A DNA stretch of 46,378 nucleotides, taken from Thermoplasmatota archaeon (GTDB taxonomy: Archaea > Thermoplasmatota > E2 > UBA202 > JdFR-43). The stretch spans positions 1-46,378 of the forward strand of contig JAPDJQ010000059.1 in the NCBI GenBank assembly GCA_029259015.1. Direction: 5' to 3'. The notes beneath the pieces are model-generated. The model had not been told where the DNA came from. It saw only the letters and a program-made list of their open reading frames with translations, and did no database searches. Every line of letters starts with the position of its first letter. Position 1 is the first letter of the stretch. The position numbers and the translations under genes are program-made. Of this stretch, positions 27,421-36,489 are shown one piece after another.

Positions 27421-29379
27421 ATGCTCCTCCCAAGCGAGATGTCAAAGATTACAATTCTTGCTCATAAAAGTAATGGTGATAAGCTTGTTGAAGCCCTTCA
27501 TGAAAGCGGGCTTATGGAAATAGAAAGAGTTTCTGTGGAAGGAATAGAAGAAGGGAAAATACATCCTGATGCTGGCATTTTAGCTGGTTATGATTTAAGG
27601 CTTGGAAGAATTTTAGAAATATTAAAAGGTTATGCTCCGAGGAAGAAGGGTATAAAAAATTTATTAAAGAAGAAAGTTGAAAAGAAAAGGGTTAGAAAGA
27701 GGAGCATGGAAGAAAAAATAAGGGAAGCAGAAAAATTACTGGAAGAAATAGAGCAGACTGTTCTGGAAAATGAAAGGAGAATAAATGAGATAGAAGAAGA
27801 AATAGAATTTTTGAGAGCTGAAGAAAAAAAGCTGGAATATCTGGCGTTATTTGATATAAATGTGGAATGGCTCGGGAAAAGCAAATATTTGATAATAAAA
27901 TTTGGAATTTCCACAGATTTATCCTCTCTTGAAGAAAAGAATATAGATTTTTATTACAGAAAAATTGGTGAAAAGAAAGAGAATAAATGGGCTGTTTTGA
28001 TTGTAGCTCATTCTTCAATGGAGGAGGAAGTAAGCAAAATAAAAAATTTTGAGGAAATAAAAATAGAAGGTGAGGGCAAAGCTAGAGAATTGCTCAAGGA
28101 AATAAGGAAAAAAATAAAGGATGCTATAAAGGAGAAAGAGGAGATAAAGAAAAGATTGGCAAAAATTTACAGGCAGAGAAGATTGGAGTTACTGGCAATA
28201 AAAGAAGAGATAGAAATTGAAAAGGAAAGGAAAGAAGTGTATAGGAATTTTGGCGAAACACTCTATACTTTCCTGATAGAAGGATGGTGCCTGGCGGAGA
28301 ATGCGGAAAAGGTTAGGCAAATTGTTGAGGAGGCAACAGAAGGAAATAATGCCATATTCATTAAAAAAGCAAAAAGAAACCCCGATGAGCCACCTATTCA
28401 TTTAGAAAATCCGAAATGGGCTAAGCCATTTGAAACTTTTCTGGAATTGTTTGCCTTACCAAAATATAATGAAATAAATCCGACTGTATTTCTTGGCATA
28501 GCATTTGTGATTTTCTTTTCCATGATGCTTGGCGATGCGGGCTACGGCATGGTGATTTTTCTCCTTTCATTAGCTGCCTACATTAAATTTAAAGAAAGCG
28601 AATTTATAAGGAGCTGGTCCTTTGTTGGGATTTGGCTTGGGGTGGGCAATATAATTACTGGTTTCCTATTTAATAGCTTTTTCGGAGATTTTATTCCTCG
28701 CTTCATTTATGGCGATGCTGAAAAGATGCTTTATAATGCTGAAATTTTTGGAATGACTTTGCCGATAGATGCAATTCACAAGCCCGTTCTGATTCTTTCC
28801 ATCGCACTAATATTAGGATTGGCTCATTTGAACTTGGGCTTTATACTGGCTGTATATAAAAATCTGAAAAGAGGACATGTGAAGGACATATTTATAGAGC
28901 AAATTCCATGGTTTATGCTTGAAATTGGAGGAGGAATGCTAATTGGCGAGACTTTACTCGAACTATGGCAACTTAGCAGCATTGCCAAAATAATTGCCAT
29001 AATATTCACAGTAATTGGCTTAATTTCATTGTTCAAAAGAAACGGGGCATTGGGCTTTTTTGAAATCACCGGCTTTTTGGGAGACTGGCTCTCATATGCT
29101 CGTTTATTGGCTTTAGGTTTAGCAACGGCGGGCATGGCTCTGGCATTTAATGTTATTGCTGAATTGCTTCCAGATATCGTTCCATATGTTGGTATAGTAT
29201 TGGTGCCTATTCTGCTTGTTGTTGCTCACTTTGCGAATCTGCTTATTCAATCCTTGGGAGCTGCTATTCATTCATTGCGTCTTCAGTATGTTGAATTCTT
29301 CAACAGGTTTTATGAAGGAGGGGGAAAGAAATTTATGCCATTCCAGATTAGGAGAAAATATACGGAGGAAATAAAATGA
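27421..29379 (+). CDS. atpI: A-type ATP synthase subunit I (membrane stator, subunit a homologue)
   Basis: Stator subunit forming the ion half-channels next to the c ring. The 652 residues split into a cytosolic coiled-coil arm (about 1-340, many E/K/R) and a C-terminal membrane part with seven to eight helices, beginning at LGIAFVIFFSMMLGDAGYGM. The functional arginine helix is GDWLSYARLLALGLATAGMA, and the final helix motif HSLRLQYVEFFNRFYEGGG is diagnostic of subunit a/I. The stop overlaps the atpK start by 4 bases. Confidence 0.95.
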   Translation: MLLPSEMSKITILAHKSNGDKLVEALHESGLMEIERVSVEGIEEGKIHPDAGILAGYDLRLGRILEILKGYAPRKKGIKNLLKKKVEKKRVRKRSMEEKIREAEKLLEEIEQTVLENERRINEIEEEIEFLRAEEKKLEYLALFDINVEWLGKSKYLIIKFGISTDLSSLEEKNIDFYYRKIGEKKENKWAVLIVAHSSMEEEVSKIKNFEEIKIEGEGKARELLKEIRKKIKDAIKEKEEIKKRLAKIYRQRRLELLAIKEEIEIEKERKEVYRNFGETLYTFLIEGWCLAENAEKVRQIVEEATEGNNAIFIKKAKRNPDEPPIHLENPKWAKPFETFLELFALPKYNEINPTVFLGIAFVIFFSMMLGDAGYGMVIFLLSLAAYIKFKESEFIRSWSFVGIWLGVGNIITGFLFNSFFGDFIPRFIYGDAEKMLYNAEIFGMTLPIDAIHKPVLILSIALILGLAHLNLGFILAVYKNLKRGHVKDIFIEQIPWFMLEIGGGMLIGETLLELWQLSSIAKIIAIIFTVIGLISLFKRNGALGFFEITGFLGDWLSYARLLALGLATAGMALAFNVIAELLPDIVPYVGIVLVPILLVVAHFANLLIQSLGAAIHSLRLQYVEFFNRFYEGGGKKFMPFQIRRKYTEEIK

Positions 29380-29936
29380 AAGCGAAATGGAGAATATTAG
29401 TTGTAGGGGCGATGTTGCTGTTTGCCATGCCGTTTGTCATGGCAGAGAACGGAGGCGAAGAAGCAAAGCTGAATATAATAATGGGGTGCTTGATAGCAGT
29501 GGCTATAGCAGGAGTTGCATCTGCAATTGGTTTAACGCTGGCGGGAACTTCAGCTGTTGCAGTAACTGCAGAGAAGCCAGAGTTATTTGGTAGACTGCTC
29601 GTTTTACAGGTATTGCCAATGACACAATCTGTGTACGGATTGCTTACAGCTATACTGCTTATGATGGGTGCTGGCCTGCTTGGAGGAGCTGCAAAAGTGG
29701 ATTTCGCAGCCCAGCCATGGATTGGAACGGCAGCCATATGGATCGGCACCATCGTGGGCTTAACAGGCTTGTCAGCGATAAATCAGGGAATGGTAGCATC
29801 AGCCAGCATAGCATCTGTAGGCAGAAATCCTGAAGTGGCAGCAAGAGGTATAATATTTACTGTGATGCCAGAAACAATAGCCATCTTTGGATTGCTTGTA
29901 GCCATACTTCTGATGACTGGCCTCGGCTTGCTATGA
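29376..29936 (+). CDS. atpK: A-type ATP synthase rotor subunit K (c subunit; duplicated hairpin with sodium-site signature)
   Basis: Membrane rotor subunit. The 186 residues hold a signal-like N-terminus (to about residue 24) and two c-type hairpins (four helices). Only the second hairpin has the ion-binding carboxylate, E166 in MPETIAIFG; the equivalent residue in the first is M82 in LPMTQSVYG. L80, T83, Q84, Y87 and Q137 line up with the Enterococcus hirae NtpK sodium ligands L61, T64, Q65, Y68 and Q110 (constant offsets of 19 and 27), and E166 with E139. One carboxylate per four helices and this ligand set suggest sodium coupling and a low ion-to-ATP ratio. Family assignment is firm; ion choice is inferred. 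Confidence 0.93.
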   Translation: MKAKWRILVVGAMLLFAMPFVMAENGGEEAKLNIIMGCLIAVAIAGVASAIGLTLAGTSAVAVTAEKPELFGRLLVLQVLPMTQSVYGLLTAILLMMGAGLLGGAAKVDFAAQPWIGTAAIWIGTIVGLTGLSAINQGMVASASIASVGRNPEVAARGIIFTVMPETIAIFGLLVAILLMTGLGLL

Positions 29937-29940
29937 GAGC

Positions 29941-30510
29941 ATGGCCCTAGAAAATTTACTGCAAAAAATAAAAGAGGAAGCAAAAGAAGAGATAGATGAA
30001 ATCATAAGCAGGGCTGAGAAAGAAGCAGCAGAGATCATCGAAGAGGCAAAGGAAAAGGGCAAAAAAGAAGCAGAGAAGATAAAGACGCAGGGCGAGAAAG
30101 AGGCAAAGCGAGTTAAAGAAAAAATCTTGGCGGCAGCCAGAAGAAAAGCTAGGATGGAAATAACCAATGCAAAGGAGGAACTGATACAGTTATGCATGGA
30201 AGCAATAAAGGAAAAATTAAGTAAGCTGGACAGCAAAAAATATCAGAAAATAGTTAAGAGCATGATAAAAGATGCAATGAAAGAGTTAAAAGATTTCTAC
30301 ATAATTGCTACGAGAAAAGAAGATAAAAAGATTGCAGAGAAACTGGGCATCGAAGTTAAGGGAGAGAAAAAGGGGATTGGAGGAGTAATAATAAAAACAA
30401 AGGATGGAAGCAAAGAAATGGATTTAACATTTGATTTTCTGCTTGAAAGAAAGGAAGAGGAAATAAGAATAATGATTGCAAAGAAGCTATTTGGAGAAAA
30501 TGTTGATTGA
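29941..30510 (+). CDS. atpE: A-type ATP synthase subunit E (peripheral stalk)
   Basis: Partner of subunit H in the peripheral stalk. The 189 residues have an N-terminal coiled coil (about 1-95, rich in EEAKEK/KKEAEK) and a C-terminal globular domain that binds the top of the A/B head (about 105-189, with IGGVIIKTKDGSKEMDLTFD, the family's best-conserved stretch). The end overlaps the start of atpC by 11 bases. Confidence 0.93.
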   Translation: MALENLLQKIKEEAKEEIDEIISRAEKEAAEIIEEAKEKGKKEAEKIKTQGEKEAKRVKEKILAAARRKARMEITNAKEELIQLCMEAIKEKLSKLDSKKYQKIVKSMIKDAMKELKDFYIIATRKEDKKIAEKLGIEVKGEKKGIGGVIIKTKDGSKEMDLTFDFLLERKEEEIRIMIAKKLFGENVD

Positions 30511-31540
30511 ATTGATCGTAACAATAGCTACAATAGCAATTGTGGCAAAATTCCTGCCTTCTTTTATTTTATTATCCAAATTTGCCTATCCAAATGCAAA
30601 ATTCAGTGCAATACCATATCCCTATATTAAAGAAAGGGAATTATCAAGGCTTCTCGAATTGAAAAATCTCGAAGAATTTAAGAATAATGTAGTGAGCAGA
30701 GATTTCATAATTGAAGGAGAAGATGCAAATGAAGTTCAAAAAAGCATAGATAAAGCTCTGGCAAAAATAATAACAATGGCAAAAAGTGATTCTCCACGGA
30801 AAGTCAGAAAGTTTTATGATGTATATCTGGAGAAACTGGATGTAGATTCAATTAAAAAGGCAGTGAGGAATATTATCGAAGAAAAAGAACTTGAGGAATA
30901 TGTTGCCTTCAGCGAAGAAGGAAAGAAATTGTTGCAGGATTTAAAAGGAGTAGAGAAGGAAGAGGCAGAAAAAATTCTGCAGCAGTATGGCTATGAAATA
31001 AACTTTGAAATGCCAATTGAAGAGATTGAGAAGGAAATAGACAGAAAAATGATGGAAAAATTGTTTGAAGTTAAATTGCCCAACTCCTGCAAAAAAGCGA
31101 GGGATAAATTTGTCAAAATATTGATTGATGTCATGAACATCAAGACCATACTAAGGGGAAAATATTATGGTCTGAAAAATATAGAAAGGAGTTTAATCTA
31201 CAATGGATGGGAAATATCAGAATGGCAGATGAAAGAATTGCTGAAAATAGATTCCATTGCAGAAATAATTTCAATGCTTGAAGGTACATCTTACATGCCT
31301 TTCTTAAGGCAAGCTATAGTCGATTTTGAGAAGGAAGGAGTTGTTGCTCTAGAAAGAGCTCTGGATAAATACATTATAAAAGCTGCCAGAGAAATTGCAA
31401 ATGAAAATCCTCTCGGCTTAGGACCAGGGATAAGATTTATAGTAGAAAAGGAATATGAAGCAAGAAACTTAAAGGCAATTGCAAAAGCAATTGCCGAAGG
31501 AATGCAGAAAGAAGCATGGAAAGTGCTGGTGGTTGAATGA
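30500..31540 (+). CDS. atpC: A-type ATP synthase subunit C (V-type subunit d homologue)
   Basis: Socket that connects the central stalk to the c ring. I start at the ATG at 30500, inside the end of atpE, since the coupled overlap fits the rest of the operon; the open frame also allows 30476. The product is 346 residues. The core begins at FAYPNAKFSAIPYPYIKERE and shows the three helical repeats with RDF, MNIKTILRGKYYGL and the ENPLGLGPGIRFI motif near the end. Unusually, a hydrophobic segment (about residues 2-25, LIELIVTIATIAIVAKFLPS) precedes the core and could insert in the membrane. AtpC is normally a soluble subunit. Confidence 0.9.
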   Translation: MLIELIVTIATIAIVAKFLPSFILLSKFAYPNAKFSAIPYPYIKERELSRLLELKNLEEFKNNVVSRDFIIEGEDANEVQKSIDKALAKIITMAKSDSPRKVRKFYDVYLEKLDVDSIKKAVRNIIEEKELEEYVAFSEEGKKLLQDLKGVEKEEAEKILQQYGYEINFEMPIEEIEKEIDRKMMEKLFEVKLPNSCKKARDKFVKILIDVMNIKTILRGKYYGLKNIERSLIYNGWEISEWQMKELLKIDSIAEIISMLEGTSYMPFLRQAIVDFEKEGVVALERALDKYIIKAAREIANENPLGLGPGIRFIVEKEYEARNLKAIAKAIAEGMQKEAWKVLVVE

Positions 31541-31827
31541 AAATAGCTTTAATAGGAGATGAGGATACAATTGCATTGTTTAAATTAGCTGGCGTTAACA
31601 TATGCTATGGTAATGAGGAAAAATTTAGCGAGATTGTAAATGATGAAAGCATTGCCATCTTGCTTATAACAGATGAATATGCTGAAAAGTTGAGAAATAA
31701 AATAATCCAGCATCGTTTATTGAAAGAGATGCCTATTATTATTGAAATTCCCGGCAAAAAGAAAATGGAAAGAGAGGATACAATTAAAAAGCTTATTGTG
31801 AGGGCAATAGGAGTTGAGGTGGAATAA
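31537..31827 (+). CDS. atpF: A-type ATP synthase subunit F
   Basis: Small central-stalk subunit that regulates rotation. The 96-residue product begins with IALIGDEDTIALFKLAGV, the typical AtpF/Vma7 nucleotide-fold-like start, and ends with a variable helical tail that contacts subunit D and the A/B head. The ATG overlaps the atpC stop by 4 bases and the next gene starts at the following base. Confidence 0.92.
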   Translation: MKIALIGDEDTIALFKLAGVNICYGNEEKFSEIVNDESIAILLITDEYAEKLRNKIIQHRLLKEMPIIIEIPGKKKMEREDTIKKLIVRAIGVEVE

Positions 31828-33585
31828 ATGAAAGGAAAAATAGTTAGTGTGGCTGGGCCTGTTGTTAAGGCAAAGGGAATGAAAGGAGCAAAGATGTACG
31901 ATTTGGTTAAAGTGGGCGAGGAAGAGCTTATTGGAGAAATTATAGAATTGAAAGAAGATGTGGCAACTATTCAGGTATATGAGGATACCACCGGCTTAAA
32001 GCCGGGAGAGCCAGTTATCAATACTGGTATGCCTCTTGCCGTTGAATTGGGGCCCGGATTACTTGCTTCCATTTATGATGGGATACAGAGGCCCTTGCCA
32101 AAAATTATGGAAAAAGCAGGAGAATTTATAACTAGAGGAATGGAAGTTGAAGCTGTAAATAGAAGGAAAAAGTGGGAGTTTGTTCCAGTTGTTAAAGAAA
32201 AGGAAAAAGTGAAGGGAGGAGATGTTATTGGCGTAGTTAAAGAAACTCCCATCATTGAGCATCGCATAATGGTTCCTCCTGATATTGAAGAAGGCGTTGT
32301 TGAAAGTATAGAAGAAGGGAAGTTTAAGGTTGAAGATGTTATTGCAACCATAAAAACAAAAGACGGAAAGAAGGAACTTACAATGCTACAGAAATGGCCG
32401 GTTAGAAAGCAACGCCCCTTTAAGGAAAAGTTACCGCCAACAGTTCCATTGATAACTGGGCAGCGTGTCTTCGATACCTTCTTCCCAATGGCCAAAGGCG
32501 GCACAGGCGCCATACCAGGGGGCTTTGGAACAGGGAAAACTGTATCGCAACACCAGCTGGCAAGATGGAGTGATGCAGATATTGTTGTTTATATTGGTTG
32601 TGGTGAGAGAGGCAATGAAATGACGGAAGTGCTAAGAGACTTTCCAAAGTTGAAAGATCCGAAGACTGGCCACCCATTGATGGAAAGAACGATACTCATC
32701 GCCAATACATCAAACATGCCTGTTGCTGCAAGAGAAGCTTCAATATACACTGGTATTACATTGGCAGAATATTATAGAGATATGGGATATGATGTCGCTT
32801 TAATGGCAGATTCAACAAGCAGATGGGCTGAAGCTTTAAGAGAAATATCTGGAAGACTTGAAGAAATGCCAGGCGAAGAAGGATATCCCGCTTATTTAGC
32901 TTCGCGTCTCGCAGAATTTTATGAGAGAGCTGGAAGAGTAAAGGTATTGGGAAGCAAAGATAAGGAAGGTTCAATTTCAATAGTTGGAGCAGTCTCACCT
33001 CCTGGAGGAGATTTCTCTGAGCCAGTAACACAAAATACGTTAAGAATAGTAAAAGTATTCTGGGCTTTAGATTCTGATCTGGCAGACCGTCGTCATTTTC
33101 CGGCGGTAAACTGGCTCCGTTCCTATTCTTTATATCTGGATAGAGTTAAGGAGTGGTGGGAAAAGAATGTTGGCAAAGACTGGCTTGAATTGCGCAATGA
33201 AGCGATGGCTTTATTGCAGAAAGAAGATGAGTTGCAAGAGATTATAAGGCTTGTCGGTCCAGATGCTTTGCCGCCTTTGGATAGAGTTGTTTTAGAAGGA
33301 GCTCGCATCATAAGAGAAGATTTTCTGCAGCAGAATGCATATCATGAAGTCGATACATATTGCCCGCACAAAAAGCAGTATGAAATGTTGCGAATAATGC
33401 TCAAATTCTATCATTTGATGAGAGAGGCAGTTGAAAAAGGAGTTGATTTTGAAAAGTTAAAAGAATTGAAAAGCAAGGAAGCAATAGCAAGAATGGCTAC
33501 CACGCCCAATGAAGAATGGGAGGAAAGATTTAAGCAAATAGAAAAGGAAATGGAGGAGGAAATAAAGAGGTTAATGAGGGGATAA
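31828..33585 (+). CDS. atpA: A-type ATP synthase catalytic subunit A
   Basis: Catalytic subunit of the A1 head. The 585 residues contain an N-terminal beta barrel, the A-subunit-specific bulge region (~115-200), the Walker A loop [10 protein letters not shown] (about residues 231-240), the catalytic glutamate in GCGERGNEM, Walker [21 protein letters not shown], and the C-terminal helical domain. The P-loop reads GGFGTGKT; many relatives have GPFGSGKT, a mild variant that keeps the essential Lys and Thr. No intein is present. It is followed 2 bases later by atpB. Confidence 0.97.
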   Translation: MKGKIVSVAGPVVKAKGMKGAKMYDLVKVGEEELIGEIIELKEDVATIQVYEDTTGLKPGEPVINTGMPLAVELGPGLLASIYDGIQRPLPKIMEKAGEFITRGMEVEAVNRRKKWEFVPVVKEKEKVKGGDVIGVVKETPIIEHRIMVPPDIEEGVVESIEEGKFKVEDVIATIKTKDGKKELTMLQKWPVRKQRPFKEKLPPTVPLITGQRVFDTFFPMAKGGTGAIPGGFGTGKTVSQHQLARWSDADIVVYIGCGERGNEMTEVLRDFPKLKDPKTGHPLMERTILIANTSNMPVAAREASIYTGITLAEYYRDMGYDVALMADSTSRWAEALREISGRLEEMPGEEGYPAYLASRLAEFYERAGRVKVLGSKDKEGSISIVGAVSPPGGDFSEPVTQNTLRIVKVFWALDSDLADRRHFPAVNWLRSYSLYLDRVKEWWEKNVGKDWLELRNEAMALLQKEDELQEIIRLVGPDALPPLDRVVLEGARIIREDFLQQNAYHEVDTYCPHKKQYEMLRIMLKFYHLMREAVEKGVDFEKLKELKSKEAIARMATTPNEEWEERFKQIEKEMEEEIKRLMRG

Positions 33586-33587
33586 AA

Positions 33588-34958
33588 ATGGAAGGGATAA
33601 AATACTCTACGGTATCTGAAATTGCTGGCCCACTTATTATTGTTGAAGGAATAAGGGAAGTAGGTTATGGAGAAATTGTTAAAATTGAATCACATGGCGA
33701 GGAAAGAATGGGGCAAGTTCTGGAGGCAGCTGAAGGAAAAGCTGTCATACAAGTTTTTGAGGGTACACGCGGCCTTGACACAAAAGCTACGAGCGTTGTT
33801 TTCACTGGCAAACCAATGGAAATAGGCGTTTCAACAGAAATGCTTGGCAGAGTTTTTGACGGAAAAGGAATGCCCATCGATGGAGCCCCTTCACCTATCC
33901 CAGAGGATATAAGAAATGTCAATGGCTTTCCAATGAATCCATCTGCCAGAGAATATCCACGCGACCCCATACAGACAGGCATCTCAACTATAGATGGAAT
34001 GAATACTCTAGTTAGAGGACAAAAATTGCCAATTTTCAGCGGTGCTGGTCTGCCGCACAATGAATTAGCTGCTCAAATAGCAAGGCAGGCGAAGGTGACG
34101 GGGCAAGAAGAAGAATTTGCTGTCATATTTTGCGCAATGGGAATTACAGCTGAAGAAGCAGATTTCTTCATGAAAGATTTTGAGGAAACAGGAGCAATAG
34201 AGAGGAGTGTGTTATTTTTAAATCTGGCAAACAGCCCTGTTATTGAGCGCCTTATAGCGCCTAAGGTTGCCTTAACAACCGCAGAGTATCTCGCCTTTGA
34301 TAAAGGAATGCATGTTTTAGTCATTCTTACAGATATGACTAACTATGCTGAAGCATTGAGAGAAATTTCAGCAGCTCGTGAAGAAGTGCCTGGCAGGCGT
34401 GGCTATCCTGGATACATGTATACTGATTTGGCTCAAATTTATGAAAGGGCGGGAAGAATACAGGGTAAGAAAGGAACAATAACACAGATCCCAATACTCA
34501 CAATGCCAGATGATGATATCACTCATCCAATTCCAGATTTAACTGGCTATATTACTGAAGGACAGATTGTTTTGTCCAGGGAATTGCATCACAAAGGTAT
34601 ATATCCTCCTGTAGCAGTTCTTCCTTCATTATCGAGATTAATGGCGGAGGGAATAGGAGAAGGGAGGACAAGAGAAGATCATCATCAGCTTTCCAACCAG
34701 TTGTATGCTGCATATGCAGAAGGATGTGATTTGCGTGATTTGGTAGCTGTTGTTGGCGAGGAGGCTTTGACAGAGAGGGATAAAAAATTCCTGGAGTTTG
34801 CAGATGAGTTTGAGCAGCGCTTTGTCAAGCAGGGCAAGGATGAAGACAGAACATTTGAAGAAACTCTGAACTTGGGATGGGAGCTTCTTTCAATGCTTCC
34901 GAAGGCTGAGTTGAAAAAGATTGATGATAAGTATATAGCTAAATATTATCGAGGCTAA
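33588..34958 (+). CDS. atpB: A-type ATP synthase regulatory subunit B
   Basis: Non-catalytic nucleotide-binding subunit alternating with A in the head. The 456-residue product lacks a Walker A loop; the corresponding position is the family's [20 protein letters not shown]. Other landmarks are [17 protein letters not shown], the [20 protein letters not shown] block with the arginine finger region downstream (PSLSRLM), and a normal C-terminus. Only 1 base separates it from atpD. Confidence 0.97.
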   Translation: MEGIKYSTVSEIAGPLIIVEGIREVGYGEIVKIESHGEERMGQVLEAAEGKAVIQVFEGTRGLDTKATSVVFTGKPMEIGVSTEMLGRVFDGKGMPIDGAPSPIPEDIRNVNGFPMNPSAREYPRDPIQTGISTIDGMNTLVRGQKLPIFSGAGLPHNELAAQIARQAKVTGQEEEFAVIFCAMGITAEEADFFMKDFEETGAIERSVLFLNLANSPVIERLIAPKVALTTAEYLAFDKGMHVLVILTDMTNYAEALREISAAREEVPGRRGYPGYMYTDLAQIYERAGRIQGKKGTITQIPILTMPDDDITHPIPDLTGYITEGQIVLSRELHHKGIYPPVAVLPSLSRLMAEGIGEGRTREDHHQLSNQLYAAYAEGCDLRDLVAVVGEEALTERDKKFLEFADEFEQRFVKQGKDEDRTFEETLNLGWELLSMLPKAELKKIDDKYIAKYYRG

Positions 34959-34959
34959 A

Positions 34960-35595
34960 ATGGCAAAGGAGATAATAGAAGGAGTTACTCCAACAAGAAT
35001 GGAACTGTTGCAAATAAGGAAAAGGAAAGCATTAGCTGTAAAAGGGCATCAGTTGCTTTCTGAAAAAAGAGATGCCCTCGTTTCTTCTTTCTTTGAATTG
35101 ATAAAGAAAAGGAAGGAAAAGAGAAAAGAAATGGAGGAAAAGTTACAGGAAGCATACAAATCATTGATTATGGCAGAGATGATAATGGGGGAGGAGAGAC
35201 TTCGTTACATAGCAGATAAAATGGCAAGAGAAAGAGAAGTTAATGTGAGTAAGAAAAATATAATGGGTGTAGCAATCCCAAAATTTGAGATCGAAAAAGC
35301 AGAGATGCCAGAATATAGCATTTTTTCAACATGTGCGGAGTTTGACGAAGCAGTGAAAAAAGCTAATGAAGCACTAGAAAAATTGATAGAAGTGGCTGAG
35401 ATTGAAGGCAGTGTGCAAATGTTGGCAAAAGAAATAGAAAAAACAAAGAGGAGAGTTAATGCACTAGAATACATTTTCATTCCCCGCCTTCTTAATACAA
35501 TCACATATATAGAAAGACAGCTTGAAGAAAGAGAAAGAGAGGATTTCTTCAGAAGGAAAAGAATAAAGGCATTGCTTGAGAGACATGAAGATTGA
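34960..35595 (+). CDS. atpD: A-type ATP synthase subunit D (central stalk)
   Basis: Central rotor shaft. The 211 residues form a long two-helix coiled coil: an N-terminal helix starting TPTRMELLQIRKRKALAVKGH and a C-terminal helix with KRRVNALEYIFIPRLLNTI, the diagnostic AtpD/Vma8 motif. The central part (about 90-125) is less helical and contacts subunit F. Its end overlaps a small membrane-protein gene by 11 bases. Confidence 0.95.
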   Translation: MAKEIIEGVTPTRMELLQIRKRKALAVKGHQLLSEKRDALVSSFFELIKKRKEKRKEMEEKLQEAYKSLIMAEMIMGEERLRYIADKMAREREVNVSKKNIMGVAIPKFEIEKAEMPEYSIFSTCAEFDEAVKKANEALEKLIEVAEIEGSVQMLAKEIEKTKRRVNALEYIFIPRLLNTITYIERQLEEREREDFFRRKRIKALLERHED

Positions 35596-35740
35596 AGAAG
35601 ATGCAATATTGGGCGAGTTTTTCGACACTCCAGAAAAGAAAGCAAAATGGATGAGGAGAATAGTCTACATCTATTTACTGTGGATCATATTTTTAATCAT
35701 AGGAGTTGCAATGATGCTTATTTTTTATATTGGTAGATAA
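35585..35740 (+). CDS. Small single-helix membrane protein coupled to atpD
   Basis: A 51-residue frame starts at an ATG 11 bases before the end of atpD and runs MKIEEDAILGEFFDTPEK, then a basic KKAKWMRRI, then one long hydrophobic helix (IYLLWIIFLIIGVAMMLIFY), ending GR. The overlap is of the same type as the other start-stop overlaps in this operon. The acidic N-terminus, basic stretch and single helix predict a cytosolic N-terminus with the helix in the membrane. I do not recognise a family. It may be an accessory or assembly factor of the ATP synthase; that role is inferred from position only. Confidence 0.65.
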   Translation: MKIEEDAILGEFFDTPEKKAKWMRRIVYIYLLWIIFLIIGVAMMLIFYIGR

Positions 35741-35819
35741 GAGGGCTAGCGTTATTAGTGTTAAGTTTTTAAAAATAAAAAAATCGCAAGATTAATTATC
35801 TATCTCAATTTATAAAACA
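35741..35819 (+). promoter_or_regulatory. End of the ATP synthase transcript and promoter of the next gene
   Basis: After the small membrane gene an AGTTTTTAAAAATAAAAAAAT stretch near 35764-35784 offers both a T-run to end the upstream mRNA and a TATA-like TTTTTAAAAATA about 45 bases before the next ATG. A second A/T box (TTTATAAAA) is only a few bases from that ATG and is probably too close. Confidence 0.35.
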
Positions 35820-36485
35820 ATGGATTTAAAGGATGATAAAAAATCTAGATTGAGATGCTTTACAGATATTTTTGTTTCTAAATGGCTTGCTTACCTTAAT
35901 TTTCTGGTTGGTATAGCTTCTCTTTTGTTATATTTAAATTTTAAAATACCCATAAATGTTCCTGTTTATACTTTATATGCAGTTTTCTTTGCGCTCTCGG
36001 TTATTCTTATAACATATGCGATGAATTTCAAACGAGACTGGGAAATTATATGGATACTGGTTTCACTGATTTTCTACGTATTCATTATTTTCTATTTTGT
36101 TGAGGATCAAGTTAATTTGTTTACAAAATTTAAACTCGATGAAAATATTTCGTACTGGTTCCAAAGCGGTATATTACAAGGTTTTTCCGCACTCTTAGGC
36201 ATTATTGTTGGTTTTTTGGTTGCAAGCTCAGTAAATCATAAAACTACAGAAATATTAGGGGTTTTGAATCTTTTTTATCCTGCACTCATATGCATCAGCA
36301 TTTCTCTCCTCTTGTCAATAACGCTTCTTCCTTTATCACCTGTTTTGAGTTGCACAAAATATAAATCATTTTTAGTCCCAACAATTTTAACAGTCTGGCT
36401 TATAGCTACCTTGGGCATTTTTTGGTTATGCTATGCAATATACTTATTTTATAAAAATAAAACTAAAACACAAGAACAAAGATAG
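35820..36485 (+). CDS. Unknown membrane protein with about six helices
   Basis: A 221-residue hydrophobic protein with about six membrane helices (near residues 16-38, 43-65, 72-92, 116-138, 150-172 and 183-208), a short charged cytosolic N-terminus (DLKDDKKSRLR) and a basic C-terminal tail (KNKTKTQEQR). I recognise no family and see no catalytic or ligand motif. It stands alone between the ATP synthase operon and a convergent MATE transporter gene, with only 4 bases between the two stop codons. Confidence 0.7.
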   Translation: MDLKDDKKSRLRCFTDIFVSKWLAYLNFLVGIASLLLYLNFKIPINVPVYTLYAVFFALSVILITYAMNFKRDWEIIWILVSLIFYVFIIFYFVEDQVNLFTKFKLDENISYWFQSGILQGFSALLGIIVGFLVASSVNHKTTEILGVLNLFYPALICISISLLLSITLLPLSPVLSCTKYKSFLVPTILTVWLIATLGIFWLCYAIYLFYKNKTKTQEQR

Positions 36486-36489
36486 GGCA

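Noticed and set aside
32073-32513. 146-codon frame antisense to atpA, and similar frames antisense to atpB and atpK
   Set aside because: Lie entirely within strongly conserved ATP synthase genes and show low-complexity S/F/P composition typical of reversed coding sequence.
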